From Sphingopyxis jiangsuensis (GTDB lineage Bacteria; Pseudomonadota; Alphaproteobacteria; Sphingomonadales; Sphingomonadaceae), in NCBI RefSeq assembly GCF_016734905.1, contig NZ_JAERPO010000001.1, forward strand, positions 248,001 to 312,000: a stretch of DNA of 64,000 nucleotides. The letters run 5' to 3'. The notes under the pieces were generated by a model. That model was given only the letters and a program-made list of their open reading frames with translations. It made no database searches and was not told the DNA's origin. This document shows positions 36,342 to 47,349 of this stretch, piece by piece; within the stretch, counting starts at the first letter, position 1; each line of letters opens with the position of its first letter. Both the position numbers and the translations under genes were made by a program.

Positions 36342-37159
36342 TGGCGCTGTCCGGCATCATCACGGTCATGGAACGTGCCGCGCGCAAGGCGGGAACCAAG
36401 CTGCGCCGCGATTTCGGTGAAATTGAGCATCTGCAAGTCTCTCAAAAAGGACCGGCCGATTTCGTGTCGAAGGCCGATCAGGCTGCCGAGCGCACGCTCT
36501 ATGACGAATTGACCTACGCGCGTCCCGGTTGGGGTTTCCTGATGGAAGAGGCCGGCGAAATCGAGGGGGAGCCCGGCAAGCCGCGCTTCATCATCGATCC
36601 GCTCGACGGCACTTCGAACTTCCTCCACGCCATCCCGCAGTTCGCGATTTCGATCGCGGTGCAGGAGCCGAAACTCGGCGGCGGCTGGGGCGATGTCACC
36701 GCTGCGCTGATCTATCAACCCGTCACCGACGAAAGCTATTGGGCCGAGCGTGGTCGTGGCGCTTGGCTGCACGACCGGCGCTTGCGCGTCGCGTCGCGTC
36801 GTAGCCTCAACGAGTGTCTGATCGCGACGGGCATCCCCTATATGGGGCACGGCGACTTTGCTCAGTGGAGCCGGATTTTCGGCGCGGTAGCGCCCGAAGT
36901 TGCGGGCATCCGGCGTTTCGGCGCGGCGAGTCTCGACCTTGCGTGGGTCGCGGCGGGCCGCTTCGACGGCTTTTGGGAAAGCGACCTTCAAATTTGGGAC
37001 ATTGCGGCGGGCATGCTGCTCGTGCGCGAGGCGGGCGGCTTCGTCAGCGATTTCCGCGGCGGCGACCGTGCGATCGAACGCAGCGAGTTCATCGCGGGTA
37101 GCGGCGCGGTCCATTCGAAGCTGCAAAAGCTGGTCGCGGGCGCGCTCCGCAACGCCTGA
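36341..37159 (+). CDS. suhB: Inositol monophosphatase family protein
   Basis: 272 residues. Metal-binding motifs of the family are present: the EE in MEEAGE, IIDPLDGTSNFLH, and SDLQIWDIAAGMLLVREAGG near residue 225. Members hydrolyse inositol-1-phosphate or related phosphates; SuhB also acts in rRNA antitermination in enterobacteria. Which role applies here is unknown, so the symbol is by homology only. ATG overlaps the cupin stop. Confidence 0.85.
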   Translation: MALSGIITVMERAARKAGTKLRRDFGEIEHLQVSQKGPADFVSKADQAAERTLYDELTYARPGWGFLMEEAGEIEGEPGKPRFIIDPLDGTSNFLHAIPQFAISIAVQEPKLGGGWGDVTAALIYQPVTDESYWAERGRGAWLHDRRLRVASRRSLNECLIATGIPYMGHGDFAQWSRIFGAVAPEVAGIRRFGAASLDLAWVAAGRFDGFWESDLQIWDIAAGMLLVREAGGFVSDFRGGDRAIERSEFIAGSGAVHSKLQKLVAGALRNA

Positions 37160-37165
37160 GGCCGG

Positions 37166-37363
37166 TTATTCGACCTCGGCGGGCGCGGAGGGTGGCTCGG
37201 CAGACGCTTCCGTCTGCGTTTCGACGACGAAATTGTCGAACGTGGCGAATATCTCGATCCACAGGTCGATCATGTCTTCGAACAATTCCGCTGGCCTCCC
37301 GCCCGCCGCCATGTTGACGCGCATTTCGATCGACGGGTCATTCTCCCTGTCGAGGTAGGATCG
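37166..37363 (-). pseudogene. Decayed C-terminal copy of the YbjN gene
   Basis: About 65 codons in a frame different from that of the intact YbjN gene just upstream on the same strand. Its translation RSYLDRENDPSIEM ... DMIDLWIEIFATFDNFVVE matches the last 50 residues of that gene (RAYRDEEGDPVLEM ... WSSLMDAFREFVFSE), followed by an unrelated acidic tail. It has no start codon at its left end, and only 26 bases separate it from the intact stop. It looks like the 3' remnant of a tandem duplicate. DNA identity is low, so the event is old. Confidence 0.6.
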
Positions 37364-37389
37364 TCCGCAGCGGCGCCCTGGCCCCGTGT

Positions 37390-37872
37390 CTATTCGGAAA
37401 AAACGAACTCGCGAAAAGCGTCCATCAGCGACGACCAGGTGTTGAGCGTCTCGCCGATATTTTCGCGGGGAATTCCCGCGAAATCGAGGTCGATATCCAT
37501 TTCGAGGACCGGATCGCCTTCCTCGTCGCGATAGGCGCGCGCAAAGCGCTTGTCGCGATTCCAACTGTTGAGCCGTTCGAGCGACAGGTCCTTCGCATCG
37601 CTGAAGCCCATATAATATTGCAAAGTCTTGCAATTTTTCCCGTCGTCGCAGTTCATGAACAGAATCAGGAACTTCACGCCGTCGCGATTGCTCTCGATAT
37701 AGGGATCGGCGCCGGCTTTGCTGACGAGCTTTGCAGGCCAACCGCGCGATTCGACGATGGCCTGGATCGCCGCGGGGTCCTTGGCGCTGACGAGCTCGGC
37801 GTGCGCCGGAGCCGCCGAAAATGTTGCGGACGCCAGTAAAGCGCACGCCGCGGAAACCGAAAATTTCCCCAT
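37390..37872 (-). CDS. Exported YbjN-domain protein
   Basis: 160 residues. Signal peptide ending in APAHA, then a YbjN-type sensory/chaperone-like domain: AIVESRGWPAKLV, FLILFMNCDDGKNCKTLQYYMGF (two cysteines), and LEMDIDLDFAGIPRENI. The family has no established reaction. Divergent from nuoA over 214 bases. A decayed partial duplicate follows it. Confidence 0.8.
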   Translation of the reverse strand: MGKFSVSAACALLASATFSAAPAHAELVSAKDPAAIQAIVESRGWPAKLVSKAGADPYIESNRDGVKFLILFMNCDDGKNCKTLQYYMGFSDAKDLSLERLNSWNRDKRFARAYRDEEGDPVLEMDIDLDFAGIPRENIGETLNTWSSLMDAFREFVFSE

Positions 37873-38086
37873 GATCGTCCCCAAGCTGATCGCGGGCGGT
37901 GCTGCCCGAAACATGACCCCGACGCCGGGCGTAACATGATGATCGCGCCCTTCGCCAGCATCCTTTCGGCTTTTGAAGGGATAGAGGCGATTTTCCTGTC
38001 CGCAGCGCTTGCGAGGCGCGGCGCGCTGGCCTAAAGCGCCCGCACAAACGGGTGGCAAACGCCCGAAAACATGACTGCGAGCTCCC

Positions 38087-38461
38087 ATGGTCGATCTGAC
38101 GCAATATCTACCGATCCTGATTTTCCTGGTCATTGCGCTGGGATTGTCGACGGCGTTCGTCTTCCTTCCGATGGGCGTCGCGCGGCTGACAGGCGCACAC
38201 AAGCCCGACCCGGCTAAGCTCACCGAATATGAATGCGGCTTTCCCGCGTTTGAAGATGCGCGGAGCCAGTTCGACGTGCGATTCTATCTCGTCGCCATCC
38301 TCTTCATCATTTTCGATCTCGAAGCGGCGTTTCTCTTTCCCTGGGCGGTCAGCCTCGAGGAAATCGGCTGGGCCGGTTGGGCGACGATGATGGTGTTCCT
38401 TGCCGAGCTTGCGGTCGGCCTGATTTACGCATGGAAGAAAGGGGCGCTGGACTGGGAATGA
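38087..38461 (+). CDS. nuoA: NADH-quinone oxidoreductase subunit A
   Basis: 124 residues, three membrane spans. [20 protein letters not shown] followed by [20 protein letters not shown] is the conserved core. First gene of complex I; its stop overlaps the nuoB start (ATGA). The 214-base divergent gap upstream should hold the operon promoter; no confident box was picked. Confidence 0.96.
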   Translation: MVDLTQYLPILIFLVIALGLSTAFVFLPMGVARLTGAHKPDPAKLTEYECGFPAFEDARSQFDVRFYLVAILFIIFDLEAAFLFPWAVSLEEIGWAGWATMMVFLAELAVGLIYAWKKGALDWE

Positions 38462-39012
38462 GCAATACTGGCCTCATCACACCCGGCGCGATGCCGGTGC
38501 CTGCGGGGGCGAACCCCGACCAGGCATATTTCGACGATCTGAATTCCGAACTGGGCGACAAGGGCTTCCTTGTCACCTCGACCGAGGACCTGTTCAACTG
38601 GGCACGCACGGGCTCGCTGTGGTGGATGACCTTCGGCCTTGCGTGCTGCGCGGTCGAGATGATCCACGTCAACATGCCGCGCTATGACATGGAGCGTTTC
38701 GGCGTCGCGCCGCGCGCCAGCCCGCGCCAGTCGGACGTGATGATCGTCGCGGGCACCTTGTGCAACAAGATGGCCCCCGCGCTGCGCCGCGTTTACGACC
38801 AGATGTCGAATCCGAAATATGTGATCTCGATGGGCAGCTGCGCCAATGGCGGCGGCTATTATCACTACAGCTATTCGGTGGTGCGCGGCTGCGACCGCAT
38901 CGTGCCCGTCGATATCTATGTCCCCGGCTGTCCGCCGACCGCCGAGGCGCTCCTATACGGCGTGATGCAGCTGCAGCGGAAGATCCGCCGCACGGGGACG
39001 ATCGAACGCTGA
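38458..39012 (+). CDS. nuoB: NADH-quinone oxidoreductase subunit B
   Basis: 184 residues. Carries the N2 iron-sulfur cluster: [18 protein letters not shown] and [12 protein letters not shown] supply the four cysteines. Peripheral-arm subunit next to the quinone site. Overlaps nuoA (ATGA) and nuoC (TGATG). Confidence 0.97.
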   Translation: MSNTGLITPGAMPVPAGANPDQAYFDDLNSELGDKGFLVTSTEDLFNWARTGSLWWMTFGLACCAVEMIHVNMPRYDMERFGVAPRASPRQSDVMIVAGTLCNKMAPALRRVYDQMSNPKYVISMGSCANGGGYYHYSYSVVRGCDRIVPVDIYVPGCPPTAEALLYGVMQLQRKIRRTGTIER

Positions 39013-39932
39013 TGGCCCATCCCGCTCCCCTTGTTGCCCGCCGCGACGGTTTGGGCGAAGCGCTCGCAAATCTGCTGGGTGATGATCTGGTGGTGCATGT
39101 TCACGCTGCCGACGAGGACAGCATCACCGTGCGCCGCGAAGCGATTGCGTCGGTGATGGTGCAGCTGCGCGACCAACTCGACTATCAGCAGCTCATGGAA
39201 ATCGCCGGGGTCGACTATCCCGACCGCGCCGAACGGTTCGAGGTTGTCTATCACCTGCTGAGCGTCACGAAAAACCACCGCCTGCGCATCCGCGTCTCGA
39301 CCGACGAGGCGACGCCGGTACCGAGCATCGTTCCTGTGTGGCCCGTTGCCGGCTGGCTCGAGCGCGAAGTGTTCGACATGTACGGTGTGCTGTTTTCGGG
39401 CAATCCCGACCTGCGCCGCATCCTGACTGATTATGGTTTCCAGGGACATCCGCAGCGCAAAGACTTCCCGCTGACGGGCTATACCGAACTGCGCTACTCC
39501 GAAGAAGACAAGCGCGTCGTCTATGAACCCGTGCGGCTCGCGCAGGATTTCCGCAATTTCGACTTCATGTCGCCGTGGGAAGGCGCCGATTATGTGCTGC
39601 CCGGCGATGAGAAGGCCGGCGGTACGCACGAGGCACCCGGCAAGGGGGCGCCGACGCCGATGACCGCGAAGGAAGTCGACAAGGCCGACGAAAAGGCGGG
39701 CGGTCTCGCCAAGGCGCCTCCGCCGCCGACTCCCAAGACCACCGAAAGCCCGGCGCAGACCGGCGCGGGCGCCAAGGCCGACAAGGCCGCCGCCAAGCCG
39801 AGCAAGGACGGGGCAAAGGCGAAACCGGCGTCCAGGAGTGCCAAAACGCCGGCGACCAAGAAGGCTGAAAAGGCCGACACCAAACCGCGTGCGCCGCGCA
39901 AGCCCAAGGCGCCCAAAGGAGGTGACGCATGA
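39012..39932 (+). CDS. nuoC: NADH-quinone oxidoreductase subunit C with long basic tail
   Basis: 306 residues. The first about 200 residues are ordinary NuoC (30-kDa subunit): [53 protein letters not shown]. From about residue 200 onward there is an about 105-residue extension rich in Lys, Ala and Pro with repeated KADKA/AKP units ending in [13 protein letters not shown]. It has no predicted fold. Overlaps nuoD by four bases. Confidence 0.95.
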   Translation: MAHPAPLVARRDGLGEALANLLGDDLVVHVHAADEDSITVRREAIASVMVQLRDQLDYQQLMEIAGVDYPDRAERFEVVYHLLSVTKNHRLRIRVSTDEATPVPSIVPVWPVAGWLEREVFDMYGVLFSGNPDLRRILTDYGFQGHPQRKDFPLTGYTELRYSEEDKRVVYEPVRLAQDFRNFDFMSPWEGADYVLPGDEKAGGTHEAPGKGAPTPMTAKEVDKADEKAGGLAKAPPPPTPKTTESPAQTGAGAKADKAAAKPSKDGAKAKPASRSAKTPATKKAEKADTKPRAPRKPKAPKGGDA

Positions 39933-41185
39933 CCGACGCTCCAGAGGTCAAGCATCACGGCAGCGACATGTTCGAAGGCTATCCGGTCGATACCGCCGAT
40001 ACGCCGGGCGATCAGGTCGTCACCAACTATACGATCAACTTCGGCCCGCAGCACCCCGCAGCGCACGGCGTGCTGCGCATGATCATGGAGCTCGACGGCG
40101 AGATTATCGAGCGCGTCGACCCGCATGTCGGGCTGCTCCATCGCGGCACTGAAAAGCTGATCGAGTATAAGACCTATCTGCAGGCTTTGCCCTATTTCGA
40201 CCGGCTCGACTATTGCTCGCCGCTGGGCATGGAGCACAGCTATGTGCTCGCGATCGAGAAGCTGCTCGACCTCGAAGTGCCAGAGCGCGCCCAGTATCTG
40301 CGCGTGCTGTTCGCCGAGCTGACGCGCATCTGCAACCATATGCTCAACATCGGCGCGCATGTCATGGACGTGGGCGCAATGACGCCGAACCTCTGGGTGT
40401 TCGAGCTGCGCGAGGATTGCCTGAACTTCTTTGAGCGCGCGTCGGGCGCGCGCATGCACTCGGCCTATTTCCGCCCCGGCGGCGTTCATCAGGACGTCCC
40501 CGAAAAGCTGCTCGTCGACATCGGCGAATGGATCGACGGCCGTCTGCCCGAACTGTTCGGCGATGCAATGAGCCTCGTCATCGACAACCGCATCTTCAAA
40601 CAGCGCAACGTCGACATTGCGACGGTAAGCAAGGAAGACGCGCTCGCGTGGGGCTTCTCCGGCCCGATGATCCGCGGCAGCGGCATCGCGTGGGATTTGC
40701 GCAAGTCGCAGCCCTATGACGCCTATGCCAAGATGGAATTCGACATTCCTGTCGGCACGCGCGGCGACTGCTACGACCGTTTCATGGTGCGCGTGCAGGA
40801 AGTCTATCAGTCGGCGCGCATCATCAAGCAGTGCCTGCGCGACATGCCGAGCGGTCCGATCGCCAGCCTCGACCGCAAGGTCGTCCCGCCGAAACGCGGC
40901 GAGATGAAGCAGTCGATGGAATCGCTGATCCATCACTTCAAACTCTACACCGAGGGCTTCCACGTTCCGGCGGGCGAAGTCTATGTCGCGACCGAAAGCC
41001 CGAAGGGCGAATTCGGCGTCTATCTGGTCAGCGACGGCACCAACAAGCCGTACCGCTGCAAGATTCGCCCGACGGCGTTCAGCCACCTTCAGGCGATGGA
41101 TTTCATGTGCAAGGGCCACATGCTCGCCGACACCACCGCGATCATCGGCGCGATCGACGTCGTGTTCGGGGAGTGCGACCGGTGA
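39929..41185 (+). CDS. nuoD: NADH-quinone oxidoreductase subunit D
   Basis: 418 residues, the 49-kDa quinone-site subunit. [43 protein letters not shown], and C-terminal [15 protein letters not shown]. Its stop overlaps a 59-codon gene (GTGATG). Confidence 0.97.
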   Translation: MTDAPEVKHHGSDMFEGYPVDTADTPGDQVVTNYTINFGPQHPAAHGVLRMIMELDGEIIERVDPHVGLLHRGTEKLIEYKTYLQALPYFDRLDYCSPLGMEHSYVLAIEKLLDLEVPERAQYLRVLFAELTRICNHMLNIGAHVMDVGAMTPNLWVFELREDCLNFFERASGARMHSAYFRPGGVHQDVPEKLLVDIGEWIDGRLPELFGDAMSLVIDNRIFKQRNVDIATVSKEDALAWGFSGPMIRGSGIAWDLRKSQPYDAYAKMEFDIPVGTRGDCYDRFMVRVQEVYQSARIIKQCLRDMPSGPIASLDRKVVPPKRGEMKQSMESLIHHFKLYTEGFHVPAGEVYVATESPKGEFGVYLVSDGTNKPYRCKIRPTAFSHLQAMDFMCKGHMLADTTAIIGAIDVVFGECDR

Positions 41186-41364
41186 TGCTGCGCGAATTTG
41201 CCATTCTCGTCCTGGTGCTCGCAGGTTCTGCATCTGCGGTGGCTGCCTATCTCGCGGCCTTTCATGGCGAGATAACGATAAAGGAAGTCGTCTCGACCAC
41301 ATTTGCCGCGACGCTCGGCATGTATGTCGGACGATATATTGAACGAGGTCTGGCCCGTGGCTGA
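41185..41364 (+). CDS. Small membrane protein inserted between nuoD and nuoE
   Basis: 59 residues: one strong hydrophobic segment at residues 5-26 (FAILVLVLAGSASAVAAYLA), a short polar turn (HGEITIKE), then a weaker hydrophobic stretch and a basic end (VGRYIERGLARG). ATG at 41185 shares the nuoD TGA; the last eight bases overlap the nuoE GTG. It is not a standard complex I subunit and was not recognised. Its coupling to both neighbours argues that it is translated. Confidence 0.65.
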   Translation: MLREFAILVLVLAGSASAVAAYLAAFHGEITIKEVVSTTFAATLGMYVGRYIERGLARG

Positions 41365-42031
41365 CGCACCCCAAATCCCCGACGAAGCCGAAGTCCGCGC
41401 GCGCTGGGGCGCTTTTGCGTGGACGGCGGAAAATGCCGAAACGGCCAAGGCGATCATCGCGCGCTATCCTGCGGGGCGTCAGCGCTCGGCGGTGATGCCG
41501 CTGCTCGACCTTGCGCAGCGCCAGGTCGGTGCCGAGACGCAGACGCAGGGCTGGCTGCCCGTGCCGGTGATCGAATATGTCGCGGCTGAGCTCGATATGC
41601 CCTTTATCCGCGCCTATGAGGTCGCGACCTTCTATACCATGTACAATCTCGCGCCAGTAGGCCGCTATCATGTGCAGGTTTGCGGCACGACGCCGTGCCT
41701 GTTGCGCGGGTCGGACGATGTGATTGCGGCGTGCAAGAACCGCGGGATGGCCAAGGGCAAGACGACGCCCGACGGGCTGTTCACGCTGACCGAGGTCGAG
41801 TGCATGGGCAATTGCGCCAATGCGCCGATGGTCCAGATCAACGACGATAATTACGAAGACCTCGATTACGACAGCATGACGCACATTCTCGACGAGCTGG
41901 CTGCGGGCAAGCAGCCCAAGACGGGGACGCAGAACCCTCAGCGCCACACGAGCGAGCCCGAAGGTGGCCCGACGACGCTGAAGGAAATGGTGTCGGCGAA
42001 CCATGATTATCGGAAGGAGTGGGGGGCATGA
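41357..42031 (+). CDS. nuoE: NADH-quinone oxidoreductase subunit E
   Basis: 224 residues. Thioredoxin-like 24-kDa subunit holding the N1a 2Fe-2S cluster: cysteines in VCGTTPCLLRG and VECMGNCANAPM. The GTG at 41357 has GAGG at good distance; an ATG 33 bases upstream is possible. C-terminal tail after residue 190 is longer and polar. The stop overlaps an ATG that opens a short frame through the following repeat. Confidence 0.94.
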   Translation: MADAPQIPDEAEVRARWGAFAWTAENAETAKAIIARYPAGRQRSAVMPLLDLAQRQVGAETQTQGWLPVPVIEYVAAELDMPFIRAYEVATFYTMYNLAPVGRYHVQVCGTTPCLLRGSDDVIAACKNRGMAKGKTTPDGLFTLTEVECMGNCANAPMVQINDDNYEDLDYDSMTHILDELAAGKQPKTGTQNPQRHTSEPEGGPTTLKEMVSANHDYRKEWGA

Positions 42032-42137
42032 ACCACCTTCTAACCCTTCGTCATGCCGGACTTGATCCGGCATCCATGACCACGACCGTTGCCTGGACCC
42101 CGGATCACGTCCGGGGTGACGATGTAGGGGAAGGCGC

Positions 42138-42141
<4 letters not shown>
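42028..42141 (+). CDS. 37-codon bridging frame between nuoE and nuoF (reads through a REP pair)
   Basis: Starts with the ATG in the nuoE stop (ATGA) and ends with a TGA inside the nuoF start (ATGA). The translated sequence is repeat-derived ([10 protein letters not shown] ... WTPDHVRGD) and has no domain. Its likely value is to carry ribosomes across the inserted repeat, not to make a functional peptide. Same pattern occurs at nuoG/H and nuoJ/K. Confidence 0.45.
42049..42121. repeat. Inverted pair of REP-like palindromes between nuoE and nuoF
   Basis: Two 27-base units, 42049-42075 and 42095-42121, in opposite orientation, each with the core GGACTTGATCCGG or GGATCACGTCC. They match at most positions as reverse complements. 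The left unit is identical to the reverse complement of 45766-45792. This GTCATGCCGGA type is a widespread alphaproteobacterial intergenic palindrome. Confidence 0.85.
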
Positions 42142-43426
<1,285 letters not shown>

Positions 43427-43430
<4 letters not shown>

Positions 43431-43705
43431 TTAAGGCAATTGAAAAAGATCACGTTTGCGTCACTCGCGACGGGAAACGTATTCCGGTCCGCCTCGCAGC
43501 CTACAAGAAGAAAGGCGCGTACAAGGTCTCCAAAGGGCCAAACGTCGTCTCGGCCGAAATCTCCTGCGCCACTTTAGATGAAGTCATGCAGTACGTCGGC
43601 AAGGGTTACATGGTCCGTATGCAAAGCGAGATTATGGACCTTGACGGAAAGCGGAGGCGCATCAACGGCCTCTATAGCCACGACAAAATTGAGGCGATCC
43701 GCTAA
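43427..43705 (+). CDS. 92-residue protein of unknown function between nuoF and nuoG
   Basis: Basic protein with no membrane span: [35 protein letters not shown], then [17 protein letters not shown] and a closing [17 protein letters not shown]. The first 60 bases have 27 G or C, below the surrounding genes, and codon choice (ATT, AAA, GAA) differs from the nuo genes. ATGA at the start and TAATG at the stop join it to nuoF and nuoG. It is not a complex I subunit and looks like acquired cargo adapted to the operon. Confidence 0.7.
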
Positions 43706-45717
43706 TGCCTAAAGTTACCGTAGATGGCGTAGAACTCGACGTTCCGCAGGGCGCGACCGTGCTGCAGGCGTGCGAGATGGCGGGGAAGGAAATTCCGCGC
43801 TTTTGCTATCATGAACGCCTCAGCATCGCCGGCAATTGCCGCATGTGCCTCGTCGAAGTGTCGCCCGGACCGCCGAAGCCGCAGGCGTCATGTGCGCTGC
43901 CGACCGCCGAGGGGCAGGTGATCAAGACCGACAGCCCGATGGTGAAGAAGGCGCGCGAAGGGGTGATGGAGTTCCTGCTCATCAACCACCCGCTCGACTG
44001 CCCGATCTGCGATCAGGGCGGCGAGTGCGATTTGCAGGACCAGAGCATCGCCTATGGCCGCGGCGCGACGCGTTATGAAGAAAACAAGCGCGCGGTCACC
44101 GAGAAATATATGGGGCCGATCGTCAAGACGGTGATGACGCGCTGCATCCAGTGCACGCGGTGCGTCCGTTTTGCCGAGGAAGTCGCGGGGGTCGAGGATA
44201 TCGGCGCGATCGGACGCGGCGAGAATATGCAGATCACCACCTACCTCGAACATGCGATCCAGAGCGAACTCAGCGGCAATGTCGTCGACCTCTGCCCGGT
44301 CGGCGCGCTGACCAGCAAGCCCTATGCGTTCGAGGCGCGGCCGTGGGAGCTGACGAAGACGCTCGGTATCGACATGATGGACGCGGTTGGCACCAATGTC
44401 CGCATCGACAGCCGCGGGCGGCAGGTGCTGCGGGTGCTGCCGCGCATCAACGACGATGTGAACGAGGAATGGGCGAGCGACAAGACGCGCCACCACGTCG
44501 ACGGGCTGGTGCGCCGCCGTCTCGACCGCCCTTATGTGCGCAAAGGCGGCAAGCTGGTCGAGGCGACCTGGACCGAAGCGTTCGATGCGATCAAGGCGGT
44601 GAAGGCCGGATCGTCGGTCGCGGCGATCGCCGGCGACCTCGTCGATTGCGAGACGATGTTTGCCGCCAAGGCGCTGGTGAACGCACTCGGCGGCAATCTG
44701 CTCGAAGGGCGTCAGACGGGGCTCGATTATGACGTCAGCAGCCTGTCGGCGGTCAATTTCAACACGACGATTGCCGAGGCCGAAAACGCCGACGTGATCC
44801 TGCTTGTCGGTACGAATTTGCGTTGGGAAGCGCCGCTGATCAACACGCGTATCCGCAAGGCAGTGTACAAGAAGGGCGCGAAGGTCTTTGCCATCGGCGG
44901 CGAATGCGATCTGACTTATCGCGCTGAATGGCTCGGCAATGACGCGGCGCTCGTCGCGAAGTTGCCGGCGCATGTGACCGAGGCGCTGAAGGGCGCCGAG
45001 CGGCCGATGCTGGTGTTCGGCGGCGGCGCGCTGTCGGTGCCGGGCGTCCACGGCGCGGGCCTCGCGCTTGCCAAGGCGGTGAATGCGGTCAAGGACGGCT
45101 GGAACGGCTTCAACGTCGTCCACTTCTCGGCCGCGCGGATGGGATCGTTGATGCTCGGCTACGGCCTGGCCGGCGGGATCAAGGATGTGATCGCGGCCAA
45201 ACCCAAGCTTGCCTTCTTCCTTGGCGCCGACGAGGTCGATTTTGCGGCCTTTGACAAGACGTTCAAAGTCTATGTCGGCCATCATGGCGACAAGGGCGCG
45301 CACGCCGCCGATGTCATCCTGCCCGCTGCGGCATGGACTGAAAAGGATTTCACCACGGTCAGCACCGAGGGCCGCGTCCAGCGCAGCGAGAAAGCGGTGT
45401 TCGCGCCGGGCGACGCGCGCGAGGACTGGAGCATTTTCCGCGCGCTTGCCGATACATTCGGCGTCAGCGTCGGGTTCGACAGCTTCGACGAATGCCGCGC
45501 GGCGATGATCGCGGCGGTGCCCGCGCTCGGCGTCGAGGGCCTTGCCGACTATGGTTGGACGGTGCCCAAGCTGCCCGCGAAGCCCGAGGCACGCGCGATC
45601 CCGTCGCCGATCAAGGATTTCTACCTCACCAACGCCATCTGCCGCGCGTCGCCGACGATGCAACGCTGCTCGGAAGAGATTTTGCACGGTGCGGATTTTG
45701 CGGAGGCGGCGGAATGA
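43705..45717 (+). CDS. nuoG: NADH-quinone oxidoreductase subunit G
   Basis: 670 residues. N-terminal ferredoxin-like 2Fe-2S site (FCYHERLSIAGNCRMCLVEV), His/Cys site in LDCPICDQGGECDLQD, and 4Fe-4S site in TRCIQCTRCVRF, followed by a molybdopterin-fold domain. The first few codons are more AT-rich than the rest, like the 92-codon gene before it. Stop overlaps the ATG of a 32-codon bridging frame. Confidence 0.96.
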   Translation: MPKVTVDGVELDVPQGATVLQACEMAGKEIPRFCYHERLSIAGNCRMCLVEVSPGPPKPQASCALPTAEGQVIKTDSPMVKKAREGVMEFLLINHPLDCPICDQGGECDLQDQSIAYGRGATRYEENKRAVTEKYMGPIVKTVMTRCIQCTRCVRFAEEVAGVEDIGAIGRGENMQITTYLEHAIQSELSGNVVDLCPVGALTSKPYAFEARPWELTKTLGIDMMDAVGTNVRIDSRGRQVLRVLPRINDDVNEEWASDKTRHHVDGLVRRRLDRPYVRKGGKLVEATWTEAFDAIKAVKAGSSVAAIAGDLVDCETMFAAKALVNALGGNLLEGRQTGLDYDVSSLSAVNFNTTIAEAENADVILLVGTNLRWEAPLINTRIRKAVYKKGAKVFAIGGECDLTYRAEWLGNDAALVAKLPAHVTEALKGAERPMLVFGGGALSVPGVHGAGLALAKAVNAVKDGWNGFNVVHFSAARMGSLMLGYGLAGGIKDVIAAKPKLAFFLGADEVDFAAFDKTFKVYVGHHGDKGAHAADVILPAAAWTEKDFTTVSTEGRVQRSEKAVFAPGDAREDWSIFRALADTFGVSVGFDSFDECRAAMIAAVPALGVEGLADYGWTVPKLPAKPEARAIPSPIKDFYLTNAICRASPTMQRCSEEILHGADFAEAAE

Positions 45718-45812
45718 GCCGCGCATTCAATAGCTTCGTCACCCCGGACTTGATCCGGGGTCCATGGATGCCGGATCAAGTCCGGCATGACGACAAGGGG
45801 TGGGTGCTGTGA
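45714..45812 (+). CDS. 32-codon bridging frame between nuoG and nuoH (reads through a REP pair)
   Basis: Opens with ATG in the nuoG stop (ATGA) and ends with the TGA that overlaps the nuoH GTG (GTGA). The peptide is repeat-derived ([18 protein letters not shown]). As at nuoE/F it keeps translation continuous over an inserted palindrome. Confidence 0.45.
   Translation: MSRAFNSFVTPDLIRGPWMPDQVRHDDKGWVL
45737..45792. repeat. Inverted pair of REP-like palindromes between nuoG and nuoH
   Basis: Units 45737-45763 and 45766-45792 face each other with a 2-base spacer. The second is the exact reverse complement of the 27-base unit at 42049. Together they can form a long hairpin in the nuo mRNA. Confidence 0.87.
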
Positions 45813-46852
45813 CCGAAACCTTCATCTCGTGGGGCATGGACCCCAACTGGGCGTGGGGCGTCGCGACCGTCGCGGGCATCTTGCTCATCGCGCTGCCGCT
45901 GATGCTCGCCGTGGCGATGATTATCTATGCCGACCGCAAGATCTGGGCGGCAATCGCCCTGCGCCGCGGGCCGAACGTCGTCGGTCCCTTCGGTCTGCTG
46001 CAGAGTTTCGCCGACGGGCTCAAGGTATTCCTGCAGGAAACGATCATTCCGTCGGGCGCCAACCGCGGGCTGTTCCTGATCGCACCGATCATCACTTTCA
46101 CCGTCGCGCTCCTCGCGTGGGCGGTGATCCCGTTCAATTCGGGCGCGGTGCTCGCCGACATCAATGTCGGGCTGCTCTACATCCTCGCGATCTCGTCGCT
46201 CGGCGTCTATGGTGTGATCCTGTCGGGCTGGGCGTCGAACTCGAAATATCCTTTCTTTTCCGCACTGCGCGCCTCGGCGCAGATGATCAGCTATGAAGTG
46301 TCGATCGGCTTCATCCTGATTGGCGTCGTGCTCTATGCCGACAGCTTCAACCTGAACGAGATCATCAAGGCGCAGCAGGGCCACGGGCTCGGCATCGTCA
46401 ACGCCTTCGGTTTCAACCTGCTGATGTTCCCGCTCGCGGTGATGTTCCTCATCTCGGCGCTCGCCGAAACCGCGCGCGCGCCGTTCGACCTGACCGAGGC
46501 CGAGAGCGAACTCGTCGCGGGCTATCAGACCGAATATTCGTCGATGAGCTTCGCGCTCTTCTGGCTCGGCGAATATGCCAATGTGCTGTTGATGGCGACG
46601 CTCAACGCCATCCTGTTCTGGGGCGGCTGGCTGCCGCCGATCGACTGGGCACCGCTCTACTCCGTTCCGGGCATCGTCTGGCTGTTCGCGAAGATCCTGT
46701 TCTTCTTCTTCGTCTTCAGCTGGGTCAAGGCGACCGTTCCGCGCTACCGTTATGACCAGCTGATGCGGCTGGGCTGGAAAATCTTCCTGCCGATTTCGCT
46801 GATCTGGGTGTTCCTGATTTCCGGCTGGCTGATGCTGACGAGGTATTCATGA
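45809..46852 (+). CDS. nuoH: NADH-quinone oxidoreductase subunit H
   Basis: 347 residues, eight-span membrane subunit forming the quinone entry with NuoB and NuoD. Visible: [34 protein letters not shown], and [20 protein letters not shown] at 45809 has AAGGGG eight bases upstream and overlaps the stop of the bridging frame; an in-frame GTG nine bases earlier is less likely. Overlaps nuoI (ATGA). Confidence 0.95.
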   Translation: MTETFISWGMDPNWAWGVATVAGILLIALPLMLAVAMIIYADRKIWAAIALRRGPNVVGPFGLLQSFADGLKVFLQETIIPSGANRGLFLIAPIITFTVALLAWAVIPFNSGAVLADINVGLLYILAISSLGVYGVILSGWASNSKYPFFSALRASAQMISYEVSIGFILIGVVLYADSFNLNEIIKAQQGHGLGIVNAFGFNLLMFPLAVMFLISALAETARAPFDLTEAESELVAGYQTEYSSMSFALFWLGEYANVLLMATLNAILFWGGWLPPIDWAPLYSVPGIVWLFAKILFFFFVFSWVKATVPRYRYDQLMRLGWKIFLPISLIWVFLISGWLMLTRYS

Positions 46853-47337
46853 GTTACGTAGGTCATCTCGTTAAAAGCTTCACCTTGTGGGAGTTTGTGA
46901 AGGCGCACGCGCTCACGCTCAAATATTTCTTCAAGCCGAAGGCGACGATCAACTATCCGTTCGAGAAGAACCCGCTGAGCCCGCGGTTCCGCGGCGAACA
47001 TGCGCTGCGTCGCTATCCGAACGGCGAGGAACGCTGCATTGCGTGCAAGCTGTGCGAGGCGGTGTGCCCTGCGCAGGCGATCACGATCGAGGCCGAGCCG
47101 CGCGACGATGGTTCGCGCCGTACCACGCGTTACGACATCGACATGACCAAGTGCATCTATTGCGGCTTCTGCCAGGAAGCGTGCCCGGTCGATGCGATCG
47201 TCGAGGGGCCGAACTTCGAATTCGCGACCGAAACGCGCGAAGAGCTGCTCTATGACAAGGCCAAGCTGCTCGCAAATGGCGACAAATGGGAACGCGCGAT
47301 CGCGGCGAATCTTGCCGCCGACGCGCCCTATCGGTAA
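46849..47337 (+). CDS. nuoI: NADH-quinone oxidoreductase subunit I
   Basis: 162 residues, ferredoxin-type subunit with two 4Fe-4S clusters: [16 protein letters not shown] and [17 protein letters not shown]-terminal amphipathic region anchors it to the membrane arm. Twelve bases separate it from nuoJ, one of the few junctions in the operon without overlap. Confidence 0.97.
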   Translation: MSYVGHLVKSFTLWEFVKAHALTLKYFFKPKATINYPFEKNPLSPRFRGEHALRRYPNGEERCIACKLCEAVCPAQAITIEAEPRDDGSRRTTRYDIDMTKCIYCGFCQEACPVDAIVEGPNFEFATETREELLYDKAKLLANGDKWERAIAANLAADAPYR

Positions 47338-47349
47338 GGGCGCGCGCAC

